Below are positions 1-8,256 of a DNA stretch of 64,000 nt, in pieces. The translations under genes were made by a program, and so were the position numbers. The notes below the pieces were generated by a model. That model saw only the letters and a program-made list of their open reading frames with translations, was not told the DNA's origin and did not search any database. Position 1 is the stretch's first letter, and each line of letters starts with the position of its first letter. Source of the DNA: an uncultured Muribaculaceae bacterium (GTDB lineage Bacteria > Bacteroidota > Bacteroidia > Bacteroidales > Muribaculaceae); assembly GCA_910586895.1 (NCBI GenBank), contig CAJUIW010000004.1, forward strand, positions 124,001 through 188,000. Direction: 5' to 3'.

Positions 1-1
1 T

Positions 2-787
2 CCACATCTGGCAGCTATTCTGGTAGGCCACGACGGCGGAAGCGAAACCTACGTGGCCCACAAGGTAAAAGCTTGCGAGCAGTGCGGATTCAAGTCTACA
101 CTTATCCGGTTTGAGGACGATGTGACTGAGGAAACTCTTCTTGAAACCATAGCATCGCTCAATGCCGATACCGATATTGACGGATTCATTGTTCAGCTGC
201 CTCTCCCGCGCCACATATCGGAGCAGAGAGTAATCGAGGCTATTGACTACCGCAAGGATGTCGACGGATTCCACCCCGTAAACGTAGGCCGCATGAATAT
301 CGGTCTGCCCTGCTATCTGTCAGCCACTCCTGCCGGAATCATGGAACTGCTCTCACGATACAATGTTCCCACCCGCGGCGCACGATGCGTGGTGCTTGGC
401 CGAAGCAATATCGTTGGTAAGCCCGTTGCATCGTTGATGATGCAGAAGAGCCAGCCCGGCGATGCTACTGTGACAGTATGCCACAGCGCCACCGTAGGAC
501 TGAAAGAGATTTGCCGCGAGGCCGACATAATCATCGCGGCTCTCGGTCAGCCGGGATTCGTGACAGAGGATATGGTTAAGGATGGCGCTGCAATAATTGA
601 TGTCGGTACCACCCGCGTACCCGATGCATCACGCAAGAGCGGATTCCGTCTGCGTGGCGATGTTGACTTCGACAATGTTGCACAGAAATGTTCATTCATC
701 ACACCCGTGCCCGGAGGAGTAGGTCCGATGACCATAGTATCGCTGATGAAAAACACATTGTTGGCAGCCCGGCATGATATCTATTGA
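2..787 (+). CDS. folD: FolD, bifunctional methylenetetrahydrofolate dehydrogenase/cyclohydrolase (5' truncated by window edge)
   Basis: This is the 3' part of a cytosolic folate enzyme that interconverts 5,10-methylene-THF, 5,10-methenyl-THF and 10-formyl-THF using NADP. The frame is open from base 2 and begins PHLAAILVG, which normally lies about 30 residues into FolD, so roughly 30-40 residues are missing at the window edge. About 261 residues are visible. They include the catalytic lysine in TYVAHK, the QLPLP substrate motif, the NADP-loop motif GRSNIVGKP and the C-terminal PVPGGVGPMT signature. No residue looks damaged. A CapA-like gene follows after 22 bases on the same strand and may be co-transcribed. 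Confidence 0.97.
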   Translation, partial: PHLAAILVGHDGGSETYVAHKVKACEQCGFKSTLIRFEDDVTEETLLETIASLNADTDIDGFIVQLPLPRHISEQRVIEAIDYRKDVDGFHPVNVGRMNIGLPCYLSATPAGIMELLSRYNVPTRGARCVVLGRSNIVGKPVASLMMQKSQPGDATVTVCHSATVGLKEICREADIIIAALGQPGFVTEDMVKDGAAIIDVGTTRVPDASRKSGFRLRGDVDFDNVAQKCSFITPVPGGVGPMTIVSLMKNTLLAARHDIY

Positions 788-809
788 TTAGCTATATCAC
801 ATATATCCT

Positions 810-1895
810 ATGATATCACTGTTCAGCACACTACTGATATCACTGATTTCGCTTCTGACCTCCGCGCCGGAAGCGGAATTAGTTTTTGCAGGTGACGCCA
901 TGCAGCATGAGCGCCAGCTGAAAGCCGCCCGACAGGCCGATGGCACCTACGATTACTCCCCTTACTACAGGGCTTTTGAGCCCTACATCAAGTCAGCCGA
1001 CTTCGCTGTCATAAATCTTGAGACAACCCTGGGCGGTACACCCTACTCCGGCTACCCATGTTTCAGCGCCCCGGATTCATACCTCCGTCCCATTATGGAT
1101 GCCGGATTTGACATGGTGCTTCTGGCCAACAACCATATGCTTGACAAACGCGACAAGGGGCTGAAACGTACCGTAGCCACACTACGCAATGCCGGCATGC
1201 CGTTTATAGGCGCATACGACAATGCCGCCCGCCGCAGCGAGGTGCTCCCCTTCATCAGGGACATCAACGGATTCAAAGTGGCCTTCCTCAACTATACCTA
1301 CGGCACTAACGGCATCACTATCCAGGGCGATGTGGTGGTCGATTATATTGACCGCGCTAAGATGAGCCGCGACATAAAGGCTGCCCGCGAAGCCGGAGCG
1401 GAGATAATGACAGTATGCATGCACTGGGGCGACGAGTACAAGCTGCTTCCCAATGACACACAGAAACGCCTCGCCGATTTCCTTTTCAACGAAGGGGTCG
1501 ACATAATAATAGGAGGCCATCCCCATGTAATCCAGCCTATGGAACTCAGGCATAGCGACCGCCACAACAAGAATCAGTTTCTCGTCTACTCGCTTGGCAA
1601 CTATATATCGGCCATGCGCAAGACCGACTGCCGCGGCGGAGCTATGGTGCGCGTGAAACTCAAACGCGACACCGCAGGCCGCGCTGTGGTCGACTCCGGA
1701 AGCTATCGTCTGGTATTTGTCCAGGAGCCGGACTCAAAACTCCGCAACTATCGCCTTGTAGAACCGGAGGAGGCTATGAAAGGTAATCTTGCAGGAGCCT
1801 GCCGTGAGTTCCGACGCAATGCGATGCGCATTTTTGACAAATATAATAAAAATGTGCCCATCGACACGATGCCGATGAGCACTTATGACAAGTAA
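810..1895 (+). CDS. CapA-family (PGA_cap) calcineurin-like protein
   Basis: The protein has 361 residues. A hydrophobic N-terminus (about residues 1-19) suggests export. The body carries the metal-site motifs of the CapA/PGA_cap family in order: FAGDAMQ, NLETTLG, LANNHMLD, MHWGDEY, GGHPHVIQPME and YSLGNYIS. CapA of Bacillus takes part in poly-gamma-glutamate capsule synthesis, but no pgsB/pgsC-like genes are present here, so the substrate is unknown. All expected metal ligands appear to be present, so a phosphoesterase-like activity is possible. It lies 22 bases after folD and converges on an ECF sigma gene. Confidence 0.85.
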   Translation: MISLFSTLLISLISLLTSAPEAELVFAGDAMQHERQLKAARQADGTYDYSPYYRAFEPYIKSADFAVINLETTLGGTPYSGYPCFSAPDSYLRPIMDAGFDMVLLANNHMLDKRDKGLKRTVATLRNAGMPFIGAYDNAARRSEVLPFIRDINGFKVAFLNYTYGTNGITIQGDVVVDYIDRAKMSRDIKAAREAGAEIMTVCMHWGDEYKLLPNDTQKRLADFLFNEGVDIIIGGHPHVIQPMELRHSDRHNKNQFLVYSLGNYISAMRKTDCRGGAMVRVKLKRDTAGRAVVDSGSYRLVFVQEPDSKLRNYRLVEPEEAMKGNLAGACREFRRNAMRIFDKYNKNVPIDTMPMSTYDK

Positions 1896-1930
1896 TATTG
1901 TCCATTCTGCGCCTGCCGGAAATGTCCGGA

Positions 1931-2521
1931 TCAGAGCGTAAGCACGATATCGTTCTCGGCTGCTATGCGACGCATATTAATTATGGCGTAACGCATGCGG
2001 CCGAGCGCTGTATTGATACTTACATCTGTGGCCTCGGCAATCTCCTTGAACGACATATCTCTATAGTAGCGCATCATCAGCACCTCACGCTGATTGTCGG
2101 GAAGCACTTCTATTATACGGCGTACATCTTCATGAATCTGACGGCTTACAAGCTTATCCTCAATATTTGTATCGCTTAATTCCTTACGGTTGAGCACGTC
2201 AACATCCTCCTGATCCGATGAGACCAGATTTTCCGCCTTCTCCTGGCGGTAATAATCAATAATAAGATTGTGGGCTATACGTGTGATCCATGCCGAAAAT
2301 TTTCCGGACTCGGCATACCGCCCCTGACGTAAGGTCATGATAGCCTTGACAAATGTTTCCTGAAACAGATCGTCGGCCACATCACGATTTTTTACTATTG
2401 AATATATGTAAGCGAAAACTTTTGCCTGATGACGCCGGAGCAGAATATCAAAAGCTCCGTTATCACCTTTTATATAGGCACTCACCAACTTGTCATCGGC
2501 AAGCTTAGTTGTCTTTTGCAT
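1931..2521 (-). CDS. ECF-type RNA polymerase sigma factor (196 aa)
   Basis: This is a sigma-70 family regulator of the extracytoplasmic-function type. Region 2 is seen around residues 30-90 (VADDLFQETFVKAIM, then FSAWITRIAHNLIIDYYR), and region 4 near the C-terminus (VLMMRYYRDMSFKEIAEAT, INTALGRMRYAIINM). No anti-sigma gene lies beside it, so control must be at expression level or by a distant partner. A possible -7 element lies at 2651-2658 and a perfect 7-bp hairpin at 2624-2645, so the mRNA would have a structured leader of about 120 bases. It is transcribed toward the CapA gene. Confidence 0.93.
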   Translation of the reverse strand: MQKTTKLADDKLVSAYIKGDNGAFDILLRRHQAKVFAYIYSIVKNRDVADDLFQETFVKAIMTLRQGRYAESGKFSAWITRIAHNLIIDYYRQEKAENLVSSDQEDVDVLNRKELSDTNIEDKLVSRQIHEDVRRIIEVLPDNQREVLMMRYYRDMSFKEIAEATDVSINTALGRMRYAIINMRRIAAENDIVLTL

Positions 2522-2840
2522 TTACTATTCTATTTAAAATTAGAGTAGCAGTGTATCGATAGGCTTATTCTTATTAAAATTACTATATTTTCAGGCATCG
2601 CACCTGACCTTTCTCCAATAAAACATGGCAATTTGAAATGCCATGGACCACAAAAATACACAATAGTTCATGATTGAGCAAGAGAGGGCTTCGAAAATGC
2701 TGCTTTTTTAACACTTCGGTGCACAATAATTCCAATCCTTTACGTTGCCGCATAAAAAAGCATGGAGCACACCTGTTTGCACAGGCATGCTCCATTATTT
2801 AAATAAAGTTAGATGTCAGGCTATCGCCCGCGATACATTG
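2522..2840. other. Intergenic region with sigma-gene leader and phosphatase terminator
   Basis: This 319-base stretch has no convincing gene. It holds the upstream region of the ECF sigma gene: a candidate minus-strand -7 element at 2651-2658 and the palindrome CATGGCA/TGCCATG at 2624-2630 and 2639-2645 near the predicted 5' end of the transcript. It also holds the intrinsic terminator of the histidine phosphatase at 2754-2795. Short open frames here lack family features. Confidence 0.6.
2754..2795 (-). terminator. Intrinsic terminator of the histidine phosphatase gene
   Basis: Read on the minus strand, ATGGAGCA pairs with TGCTCCAT (8 bp) and an inner CCTGT/ACAGG stem extends the hairpin. 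A run of six T residues follows. It lies 46 bases after the phosphatase stop codon. Confidence 0.85.
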
Positions 2841-4139
2841 TCAGCGGATGGCATCATATGCGGCCAGAGTCTCCTCGAAACGCTGCTCAAGGTCAGCAAG
2901 CTTATAGAGGCCGTCGGCATTCTTTTCCAGCCCCTTCAGGGTAAGAGGATATACCATGGGCGGATTGTCAAGAGAGAGCAGTTCCATATTGCGGAGCTGG
3001 TCAACACTCTGATATACGATATTGATATCGGCATATTCATTGCCGTCAGCACCTTCAAACTTCTCAATCACAATCTTTGAGCCTATAGGTGTCTTCTTCT
3101 CAATAGTGTTCGGCAATTCATATTCCTCAACACCGAGTGCGGTAGCGACAGCTGAAAGATTACTGTCATGACCTACGAGGAATGTAAACTTACGGTCAGG
3201 CGAACGGAGTTCATCATACATATACTGTATCAGCGGATGCGATACATTGACGGCCACAATAGGTGCTGTAAATAGAACATCCTGATACACATCCTTGATG
3301 TGAGCCAGCTGTGCCCACTGCTCGCGGGTAAGCGTCTTGCCGAAAGCCGCCTTTACCGAATCGGGCTCCTCATAGTACTGCAGGATGAAGGCATCCGACG
3401 CCGCGTTGAGGTCCTTAAGTGCCGAGCCTGGCTTCATAGCAGGTTCCTTGAATTTTTCAAGAACAATCTCAGTATTATAGTTGGAAAAATCCTTGAGCTT
3501 AGGATCATTTGACTTTGCCATAGGTGAGTTCTTTGTGTCCATCACCTCTTGAATGAATTCATAGTTGGGAGCTATGGCTTCGTTGATGCCTATGATTCCT
3601 TTTTTACCACCCATGCTGTTGATCTGCTCCATGGCAGTAGCCACGAATTCCGGGCTCACTTTGGTCAGCTGAGGATTGAAGAGCGGATCCATTTTACTTG
3701 GTGTATAGCGGTGATTGACCTGCACACCACCCACAGGCATGAAGCCTGAAGAGAAATATTGGGCGGTAGCAATGCAACGCTGCATGGAGTTAGCTATTAC
3801 ATTGAGGTCATCGGCTGTAGGCACATAATTTTCCGGGAACAATCCGGCATCCACCGCCCATTTACGGAAATACTGCCCCATCATAGTCTCCAAAGCTCCA
3901 CCGCGTGAGGTCAATTCGCTCTTTGCTGAGCTCCATTTTGTCCACTGATGGGGAGTCATGCGACCAAGATCGCTCTTACTGTCGCTAAGCGGCGAGCGTA
4001 TATTATGTCGGCTGAGCACTACTGCTTCCTTCAGTTTATATTTATCCTTGAATTCCTGACTGCGCTGGGCTTGAGCGCTGAGAATGGCGGGAGTTCCCAT
4101 AAAGATAAGTGCGAGAGCCGCCGTAAAAATAGCTTTCAT
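2841..4139 (-). CDS. Histidine-type (branch 2) acid phosphatase, exported
   Basis: The protein has 432 residues with a cleavable signal peptide (about 1-23, ILSAQAQ). It belongs to the histidine acid phosphatase clan that hydrolyses phosphate monoesters such as sugar phosphates or inositol phosphates in the periplasm. The active-site motif is RHNIRSP at residues 44-50 (family consensus RHGxRxP, so Gly is replaced by Asn), and the proton-donor motif is HD at residues 324-325. The HD form resembles glucose-1-phosphatase/AppA-type enzymes. It is divergent from a porin gene, which fits a joint role in phosphate-ester use; that link is inference. Confidence 0.88.
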   Translation of the reverse strand: MKAIFTAALALIFMGTPAILSAQAQRSQEFKDKYKLKEAVVLSRHNIRSPLSDSKSDLGRMTPHQWTKWSSAKSELTSRGGALETMMGQYFRKWAVDAGLFPENYVPTADDLNVIANSMQRCIATAQYFSSGFMPVGGVQVNHRYTPSKMDPLFNPQLTKVSPEFVATAMEQINSMGGKKGIIGINEAIAPNYEFIQEVMDTKNSPMAKSNDPKLKDFSNYNTEIVLEKFKEPAMKPGSALKDLNAASDAFILQYYEEPDSVKAAFGKTLTREQWAQLAHIKDVYQDVLFTAPIVAVNVSHPLIQYMYDELRSPDRKFTFLVGHDSNLSAVATALGVEEYELPNTIEKKTPIGSKIVIEKFEGADGNEYADINIVYQSVDQLRNMELLSLDNPPMVYPLTLKGLEKNADGLYKLADLEQRFEETLAAYDAIR

Positions 4140-4459
4140 GATTTAATGCTGGTTAATGATTGCTGGAATACCGGAGTAATCCAAGTTTTTTCGTGGTTTC
4201 AGTTAGTTTTGAATCTAAAGTGTGGCGCCTTGGCTACAACCTTAGGAACGCACCAATGATTAAAATGTTCAACGCTAAGCCAAGAAAAAAATCTGAAATT
4301 ATTCAGCAAAAACCATAAACTTTATTAAATCCTGATGTGTTTACATAACGAATCTAAAATCCACACCGCGGTTACACGCTATAGTAACTCATCCTATCAA
4401 ACCCACTAAGCAAGAAAAAACACTGAAAGCTTAGAGCAACGTTTCAACACTTATTTATC
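4140..4459. promoter_or_regulatory. Divergent intergenic region between phosphatase and porin
   Basis: This 320-base AT-rich region has no plausible gene. A plus-strand -7-like TAGTTTTG lies at 4204-4211, about 250 bases before the porin start, so either the porin mRNA has a long leader or a small RNA starts here. CTTGGCT at 4229-4235 can pair with AGCCAAG at 4278-4284. I found no clear minus-strand -7 element for the phosphatase. Confidence 0.4.
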
Positions 4460-5668
4460 ATGAAAGCAATACGAATGACAGCCCTTCTGGCAGTCGCTCT
4501 ACTCGGAGCATCCTCTGTAAACGCCCAATATGAGAACAAAATAAAAATCCAGCCCACCGGCCGAATTCTTCTTGACGGCGCCATATATCTCCCTGACGGA
4601 GAGCTTTACCAGACAACTGATGCCGATGGCAACACCATATCAGGCCCGCGGTTTGACGACGGCGCCGCCCTGCCGGATATCCGAATGGGTGCAAAAGTAA
4701 GCTACGGACATTGGCAAGCAAAAATCGATGTAGGCTACGGCTATCAGAAGCTCGGATTCAAGGATGTATATATCCAGTACAATATCGACCCCTCCAATTA
4801 TCTGCGTGGTGGATACTTCGTACATCAGTTCGGACTGAACGCCGCCACGTCAAGCTCAATGAAACCTGCCATGGAGGCACCCACCACCGACGACTTTTTC
4901 AAAGCCACAGGCCGCAACGTGGGTGTAGAATATGTACATGACAAGGACCAGTTCTTCACCGGTGTAAGTGCCATTATCGACGGCACTTCAATGACAAAAC
5001 CCGCCAACGAGCAGGGCAAAGTAAGTGTAGGCGGCATAACACGCCTTGTGTGGCGTCCGCTCCGACAGGAAGGACTTGTGGCACAAGTCGGCACATCATT
5101 CTGGTACCAGTCAGCCCTGCACACCTTGGAAGAGAACGGCGAACCATCCAAAGGATTTTTCAACTACACCGCCAACTTCCCCACACGTGTAAACAAAATA
5201 GGCATGCTCGATGCCTACGTAAGCGGAGCCAAGAGTGTGTTCAAATTCTCACCCGAGGTAGTCATGGCTTATGACCGTGTGGCACTCGAGGGACAGTACT
5301 ACTACATGAACATAGCACGTAGCGGCAATCTTGCCAACTATCGCGCCCAGGGAGCCTACGGTATGTTGCGCGGACTGCTGATAGGGTCGGCCTACGGATA
5401 TTCACACGGCGATGCGGGCCTGGCGACCCCCGCGCCAAAATCGCTCGAAATGATTGTAGGCTATAATTACACCGATGCTTCATGCAGCAAAGCCGAAATT
5501 TACGGCGGTCGCACCAACGACTACTCTGTGACACTCAACTATTACATCAACAAGTATATGCTGGCCCGTCTGCGCTATTCATATACAGATGTTAGAAACA
5601 GCTCCAAGCTTGACTACCATAAGTGCCACGTAAACACCATACAGGCACGCGTGCAGTTCATCTTCTGA
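4460..5668 (+). CDS. Outer-membrane porin, phosphate-selective porin O/P-like
   Basis: The 402-residue protein has a signal peptide ending near residue 22 (SSVNAQ), alternating beta-strand-like amphipathic segments throughout and a terminal aromatic strand (RVQFIF) typical of outer-membrane barrels. The N-terminal body resembles the porin O/P family of Bacteroidetes, which form diffusion channels. The true substrate cannot be read from sequence. It is transcribed away from an exported phosphatase and ends in a strong terminator at 5710-5748. Length is normal for the family. Confidence 0.8.
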   Translation: MKAIRMTALLAVALLGASSVNAQYENKIKIQPTGRILLDGAIYLPDGELYQTTDADGNTISGPRFDDGAALPDIRMGAKVSYGHWQAKIDVGYGYQKLGFKDVYIQYNIDPSNYLRGGYFVHQFGLNAATSSSMKPAMEAPTTDDFFKATGRNVGVEYVHDKDQFFTGVSAIIDGTSMTKPANEQGKVSVGGITRLVWRPLRQEGLVAQVGTSFWYQSALHTLEENGEPSKGFFNYTANFPTRVNKIGMLDAYVSGAKSVFKFSPEVVMAYDRVALEGQYYYMNIARSGNLANYRAQGAYGMLRGLLIGSAYGYSHGDAGLATPAPKSLEMIVGYNYTDASCSKAEIYGGRTNDYSVTLNYYINKYMLARLRYSYTDVRNSSKLDYHKCHVNTIQARVQFIF

Positions 5669-5709
5669 CCTGACAGGGCCAACCTCTCGCCAAACAGATT
5701 TTCCATAGA

Positions 5710-5748
5710 ACCGGGCCGTCGATTTATCACCGATGGCCCGGTTTTTAT
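5710..5748 (+). terminator. Intrinsic terminator after porin gene
   Basis: ACCGGGCCGTCG pairs with CGATGGCCCGGT (12 bp with one wobble), the loop is about 9 bases, and TTTTT follows. It lies 41 bases after the porin stop codon. Confidence 0.9.
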
Positions 5749-5844
5749 GTGATGTCGCCTAAAAGTCACGCTTAAAAAATAATAATCCATCACTTATTAG
5801 CGTTATCACTACAAACCGTTTCAAACACTCACTTAAAAGAGCCT

Positions 5845-6030
5845 ATGCAAAAAATTTCTACTCCTGAAAAAATCACTCACGCCTCTATCCGGCACAATAT
5901 TAAAAGCTCGGATGAAGATACCGCCGGCATAGCTCCAAGAGAGAGCACTCTCCGCTTCATCCGGCAGTTTGCCCGCTGCTACAGCCCTTGTCAGCTCTCT
6001 ATTCCGACCTCCGGAATAGTTATGAATTAA
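5845..6030 (+). CDS. Small hypothetical protein (61 aa)
   Basis: This short open frame lies between the porin terminator and the rpsF promoter. The product has no signal peptide or membrane segment. Its C-terminal half, TLRFIRQFARCYSP followed by SGIVMN, resembles from memory a class of short Bacteroidales proteins with an IxQFARxY core and a terminal hydrophobic-Asn ending. That resemblance could not be checked. The ATG follows an AAAAGAG tract. The gap would otherwise be a 460-base non-coding stretch. It could also be a chance open frame. Confidence 0.5.
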   Translation: MQKISTPEKITHASIRHNIKSSDEDTAGIAPRESTLRFIRQFARCYSPCQLSIPTSGIVMN

Positions 6031-6057
6031 TTATTTGCATAACACGGAAATAATTTG

Positions 6058-6065
6058 TAACTTTG
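6058..6065 (+). promoter_or_regulatory. -7 promoter element (TAACTTTG) of the rpsF operon
   Basis: It matches the Bacteroidetes consensus TAnnTTTG exactly and lies 67 bases before the rpsF start. Transcription would begin about six bases downstream, just ahead of the leader hairpin. Confidence 0.85.
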
Positions 6066-6067
6066 CG

Positions 6068-6099
6068 GCGCTTTTAGGCATAATACAGCCTCAAAGCGC
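6068..6099 (+). promoter_or_regulatory. Leader hairpin of the rpsF-rpsR-rplI mRNA
   Basis: GCGCTTT (6068-6074) pairs with AAAGCGC (6093-6099), and inside it AGGC (6076-6079) pairs with GCCT (6088-6091), leaving an 8-base loop. It sits at the predicted 5' end of the transcript. S6:S18 autoregulatory leaders are known in other phyla; I cannot tell whether this is one, since the CCG loop signature of that motif is not evident. Confidence 0.55.
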
Positions 6100-6132
6100 A
6101 AACTAACAATAATTTAACTTACAAACCGTAAC

Positions 6133-6510
6133 ATGAAGTACGAAACCGTTTTCATTTTAACTCCCGTTTTGTCTGATGTTCAGATGAAGGAAGCGGTAGA
6201 AAAGTTCAGCAAGGTACTCACCGACAACGGCGCTACCATTGTGAACGAAGAAATCTGGGGCCTGCGCAAGCTTGCTTACCCCATACAGAAGAAATCAACC
6301 GGATTCTACACACTCCTTGAATTCGACGGCGAACCCACTCTGGTGAAGAAGCTCGAAACAGCTTTCCGTCGTGACGAACGCGTGCTCCGATTCCTGACAT
6401 TCCGTCTTGACAAGTACGCTGCTGAATATGCTGCAAAGCGTCGCAGCCTCAAGGCCGGCAAGCCCGTGACTGAAAAAGTAGAAGTTGAAGTAGAAGCAAA
6501 GGAGGACTAA
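6133..6510 (+). CDS. rpsF: 30S ribosomal protein S6
   Basis: The 125-residue protein begins MKYETVFILTP, the hallmark start of S6, and contains GLRKLAYPIQKK and DERVLRFLTF. It binds the central domain of 16S rRNA together with S18. The C-terminal tail is acidic (EKVEVEVEAKED), as is common for S6. It is first in an operon with rpsR (gap of 3 bases) and rplI, with its own -7 element and leader hairpin. Confidence 0.98.
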   Translation: MKYETVFILTPVLSDVQMKEAVEKFSKVLTDNGATIVNEEIWGLRKLAYPIQKKSTGFYTLLEFDGEPTLVKKLETAFRRDERVLRFLTFRLDKYAAEYAAKRRSLKAGKPVTEKVEVEVEAKED

Positions 6511-6513
6511 ACA

Positions 6514-6783
6514 ATGGCACAAGCTCAATCTGAAATCCGCTATCTCACTCCCCTGTCGGTGGATGTAAAAAAGAAAAAATATTGCCGTTTCAAGCGTAGC
6601 GGCATCAAGTATATCGATTACAAGGACCCTGAATTCCTCAAGAAGTTCCTCAACGAACAGGGCAAGATTCTTCCCCGTCGTATCACAGGCACCTCACTCA
6701 AGTTTCAGCGTCGTGTGGCTCAGGCCGTAAAGCGTGCCCGTCACCTGGCTCTTCTGCCCTATGTAACCGACTTGATGAAGTAA
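6514..6783 (+). CDS. rpsR: 30S ribosomal protein S18
   Basis: The 89-residue protein shows the S18 core, IDYKDPEFLKKFLNEQGKI followed by RRITGTSLKFQRR and a basic C-terminal helix AVKRARHLALLPYV. It partners S6 in the 30S platform. The start ATG lies 3 bases after the rpsF stop, so translational coupling is likely. No anomalies are seen; length is normal. Confidence 0.98.
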   Translation: MAQAQSEIRYLTPLSVDVKKKKYCRFKRSGIKYIDYKDPEFLKKFLNEQGKILPRRITGTSLKFQRRVAQAVKRARHLALLPYVTDLMK

Positions 6784-6817
6784 ACACCATACTCACCTTT
6801 ACTAACCGCTATCAATT

Positions 6818-7261
6818 ATGAAGATTATACTTAAGGAAGATATCGCCAACCTCGGATACAAGGACGATATCGTAGAAGTAAAGTCCGGCTATGGCCGCAA
6901 CTACCTCATCCCCTTCGGCAAAGCAATCATAGCAACACCCGCCGCTCTGAAACAGCTCGCTGAAGACCAGCGCCAGCGCGCCCACAAGCTCGCCAAGATC
7001 AAGGCTGATGCCGAGGCTCTCGCAGCATCACTTGAAGGTGTAGCTCTCACCATCGGCGCAAAGGCTTCTGCCAACGGCACCATTTTCGGTTCTGTCAACA
7101 ACATCCAGATCGCTGAAGCCCTTGAAAAGCTCGGCCACAACATTGACCGCAAGATCATCATCATCAAGCAGCCCGTCAAGACTCTGGGCAGCTATGTGGC
7201 AATCGTTAAGCCCCACAAGGAAGTAAGCACCGAAATTCCCTTTGAAGTTGTAGCCGAATAA
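6818..7261 (+). CDS. rplI: 50S ribosomal protein L9
   Basis: The 147-residue protein has the N-terminal 23S-binding domain with the L9 signature (GYGRNYLIPFGKAI), a long connecting helix (residues about 40-75) and the C-terminal globular domain (NGTIFGSVNNIQIAEAL). It is the last gene of the rpsF operon, 34 bases after rpsR, and is closed by a strong intrinsic terminator. No unusual residues are seen. Confidence 0.98.
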   Translation: MKIILKEDIANLGYKDDIVEVKSGYGRNYLIPFGKAIIATPAALKQLAEDQRQRAHKLAKIKADAEALAASLEGVALTIGAKASANGTIFGSVNNIQIAEALEKLGHNIDRKIIIIKQPVKTLGSYVAIVKPHKEVSTEIPFEVVAE

Positions 7262-7286
7262 TCACCGGCCGATTACAATATTCATA

Positions 7287-7330
7287 AAAGCACTCCTGCA
7301 GAGATTTTATCCGCAGGAGTGCTTTCTCTT
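7287..7330 (+). terminator. Intrinsic terminator of the rpsF-rpsR-rplI operon
   Basis: AAAGCACTCCTGC (7287-7299) pairs perfectly with GCAGGAGTGCTTT (7313-7325). A CTCTTTT tract follows. Confidence 0.93.
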
Positions 7331-7368
7331 TTACCCCTCCGGAACGTATATGCTGAAAATATTTTTTG

Positions 7369-7376
7369 TATCTTTG
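7369..7376 (+). promoter_or_regulatory. -7 promoter element (TATCTTTG) of cdsA
   Basis: An exact TAnnTTTG match 26 bases before the chosen cdsA ATG. It lies inside the longer open frame, which argues that the upstream in-frame start at 7319 is not used. Confidence 0.75.
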
Positions 7377-7402
7377 TCGGAAATGACAAACGAGCCAACA
7401 TT

Positions 7403-8224
7403 ATGAAAAATTTAATCCAGCGGTCACTCACCGGAGTGATATACGTAGCCCTGATAGTATCACTCATCATGTTCGGCGGCACATGGGGATTTCCGCTCTT
7501 ATGCTGCCTTCTGGCACTGCTCGGTGTGATAGAGTTTTTCCGCATGACTGATACCGGCGGAGGATTTGACATAACATATTGCTTTGACCTGCTCGGCTCG
7601 TTGCTGGTGGCATCACTACCGCTGTGGTACACGGAGTTCGGCATGACGGGATGCATCACAGCCATGCTTATCTACGTACTGGCCCGGATGATACTTCAGC
7701 TCTACACGCACGACTACTCTCCCGCCTCGCGGCTCGCAGGTTCGTTCATGTCACTTATCTACGTATCCGCCCCCATTGCCATAGCATCAATGCTGTACCT
7801 TACATGCGGCCCCGCCATAGTGCTCGCCATGTTCCTCATGATATGGCTCAATGACACCGGCGCATTCGTTGTAGGCTCACTGATAGGCCGCACACGGCTC
7901 TTTGTGCGCCTGTCGCCCAAGAAATCATGGGAGGGATTTTTCGGAGGGATGCTCTTCAGCATAGCGAGTGCTTTCCTTATCAAATATTGCTTCGGAACCT
8001 ACAGCACTGACCTCAGCATAATGCAGCTCTGCATAATGGGCGCCGTGGTGAGCATCGCAGCCACATGGGGCGACCTTATGGAATCGATGTTCAAACGTGC
8101 CGCCAACATGAAGGACAGCGGACATATCCTTCCCGGCCACGGTGGCATCCTCGACCGCATAGACTCACTCCTCCTTGTAGCACCCTCACTATGGCTGCTG
8201 CTTATTATTGCCAACGCTTTCTAA
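7403..8224 (+). CDS. cdsA: Phosphatidate cytidylyltransferase
   Basis: This integral membrane enzyme makes CDP-diacylglycerol from phosphatidic acid and CTP, feeding phospholipid synthesis. The 273-residue protein has about seven to eight hydrophobic segments, the motif LSPKKSWEGFFGG and the C-terminal CDS signature running from WGDLMES through FKRAANMKDSG to PGHGGILDRIDS. I chose ATG 7403 because a -7 element lies at 7369-7376, although the frame stays open upstream to 7319. purM follows after 32 bases, probably in the same transcript. Confidence 0.95.
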   Translation: MKNLIQRSLTGVIYVALIVSLIMFGGTWGFPLLCCLLALLGVIEFFRMTDTGGGFDITYCFDLLGSLLVASLPLWYTEFGMTGCITAMLIYVLARMILQLYTHDYSPASRLAGSFMSLIYVSAPIAIASMLYLTCGPAIVLAMFLMIWLNDTGAFVVGSLIGRTRLFVRLSPKKSWEGFFGGMLFSIASAFLIKYCFGTYSTDLSIMQLCIMGAVVSIAATWGDLMESMFKRAANMKDSGHILPGHGGILDRIDSLLLVAPSLWLLLIIANAF

Positions 8225-8256
8225 AAAAATCAACCATAAACAGATATAGACAGATT

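Noticed and set aside
810..1895. Capsule (poly-gamma-glutamate) synthesis locus
   Set aside because: Only the CapA-like protein is present; no PgsB/PgsC ligase genes are nearby.
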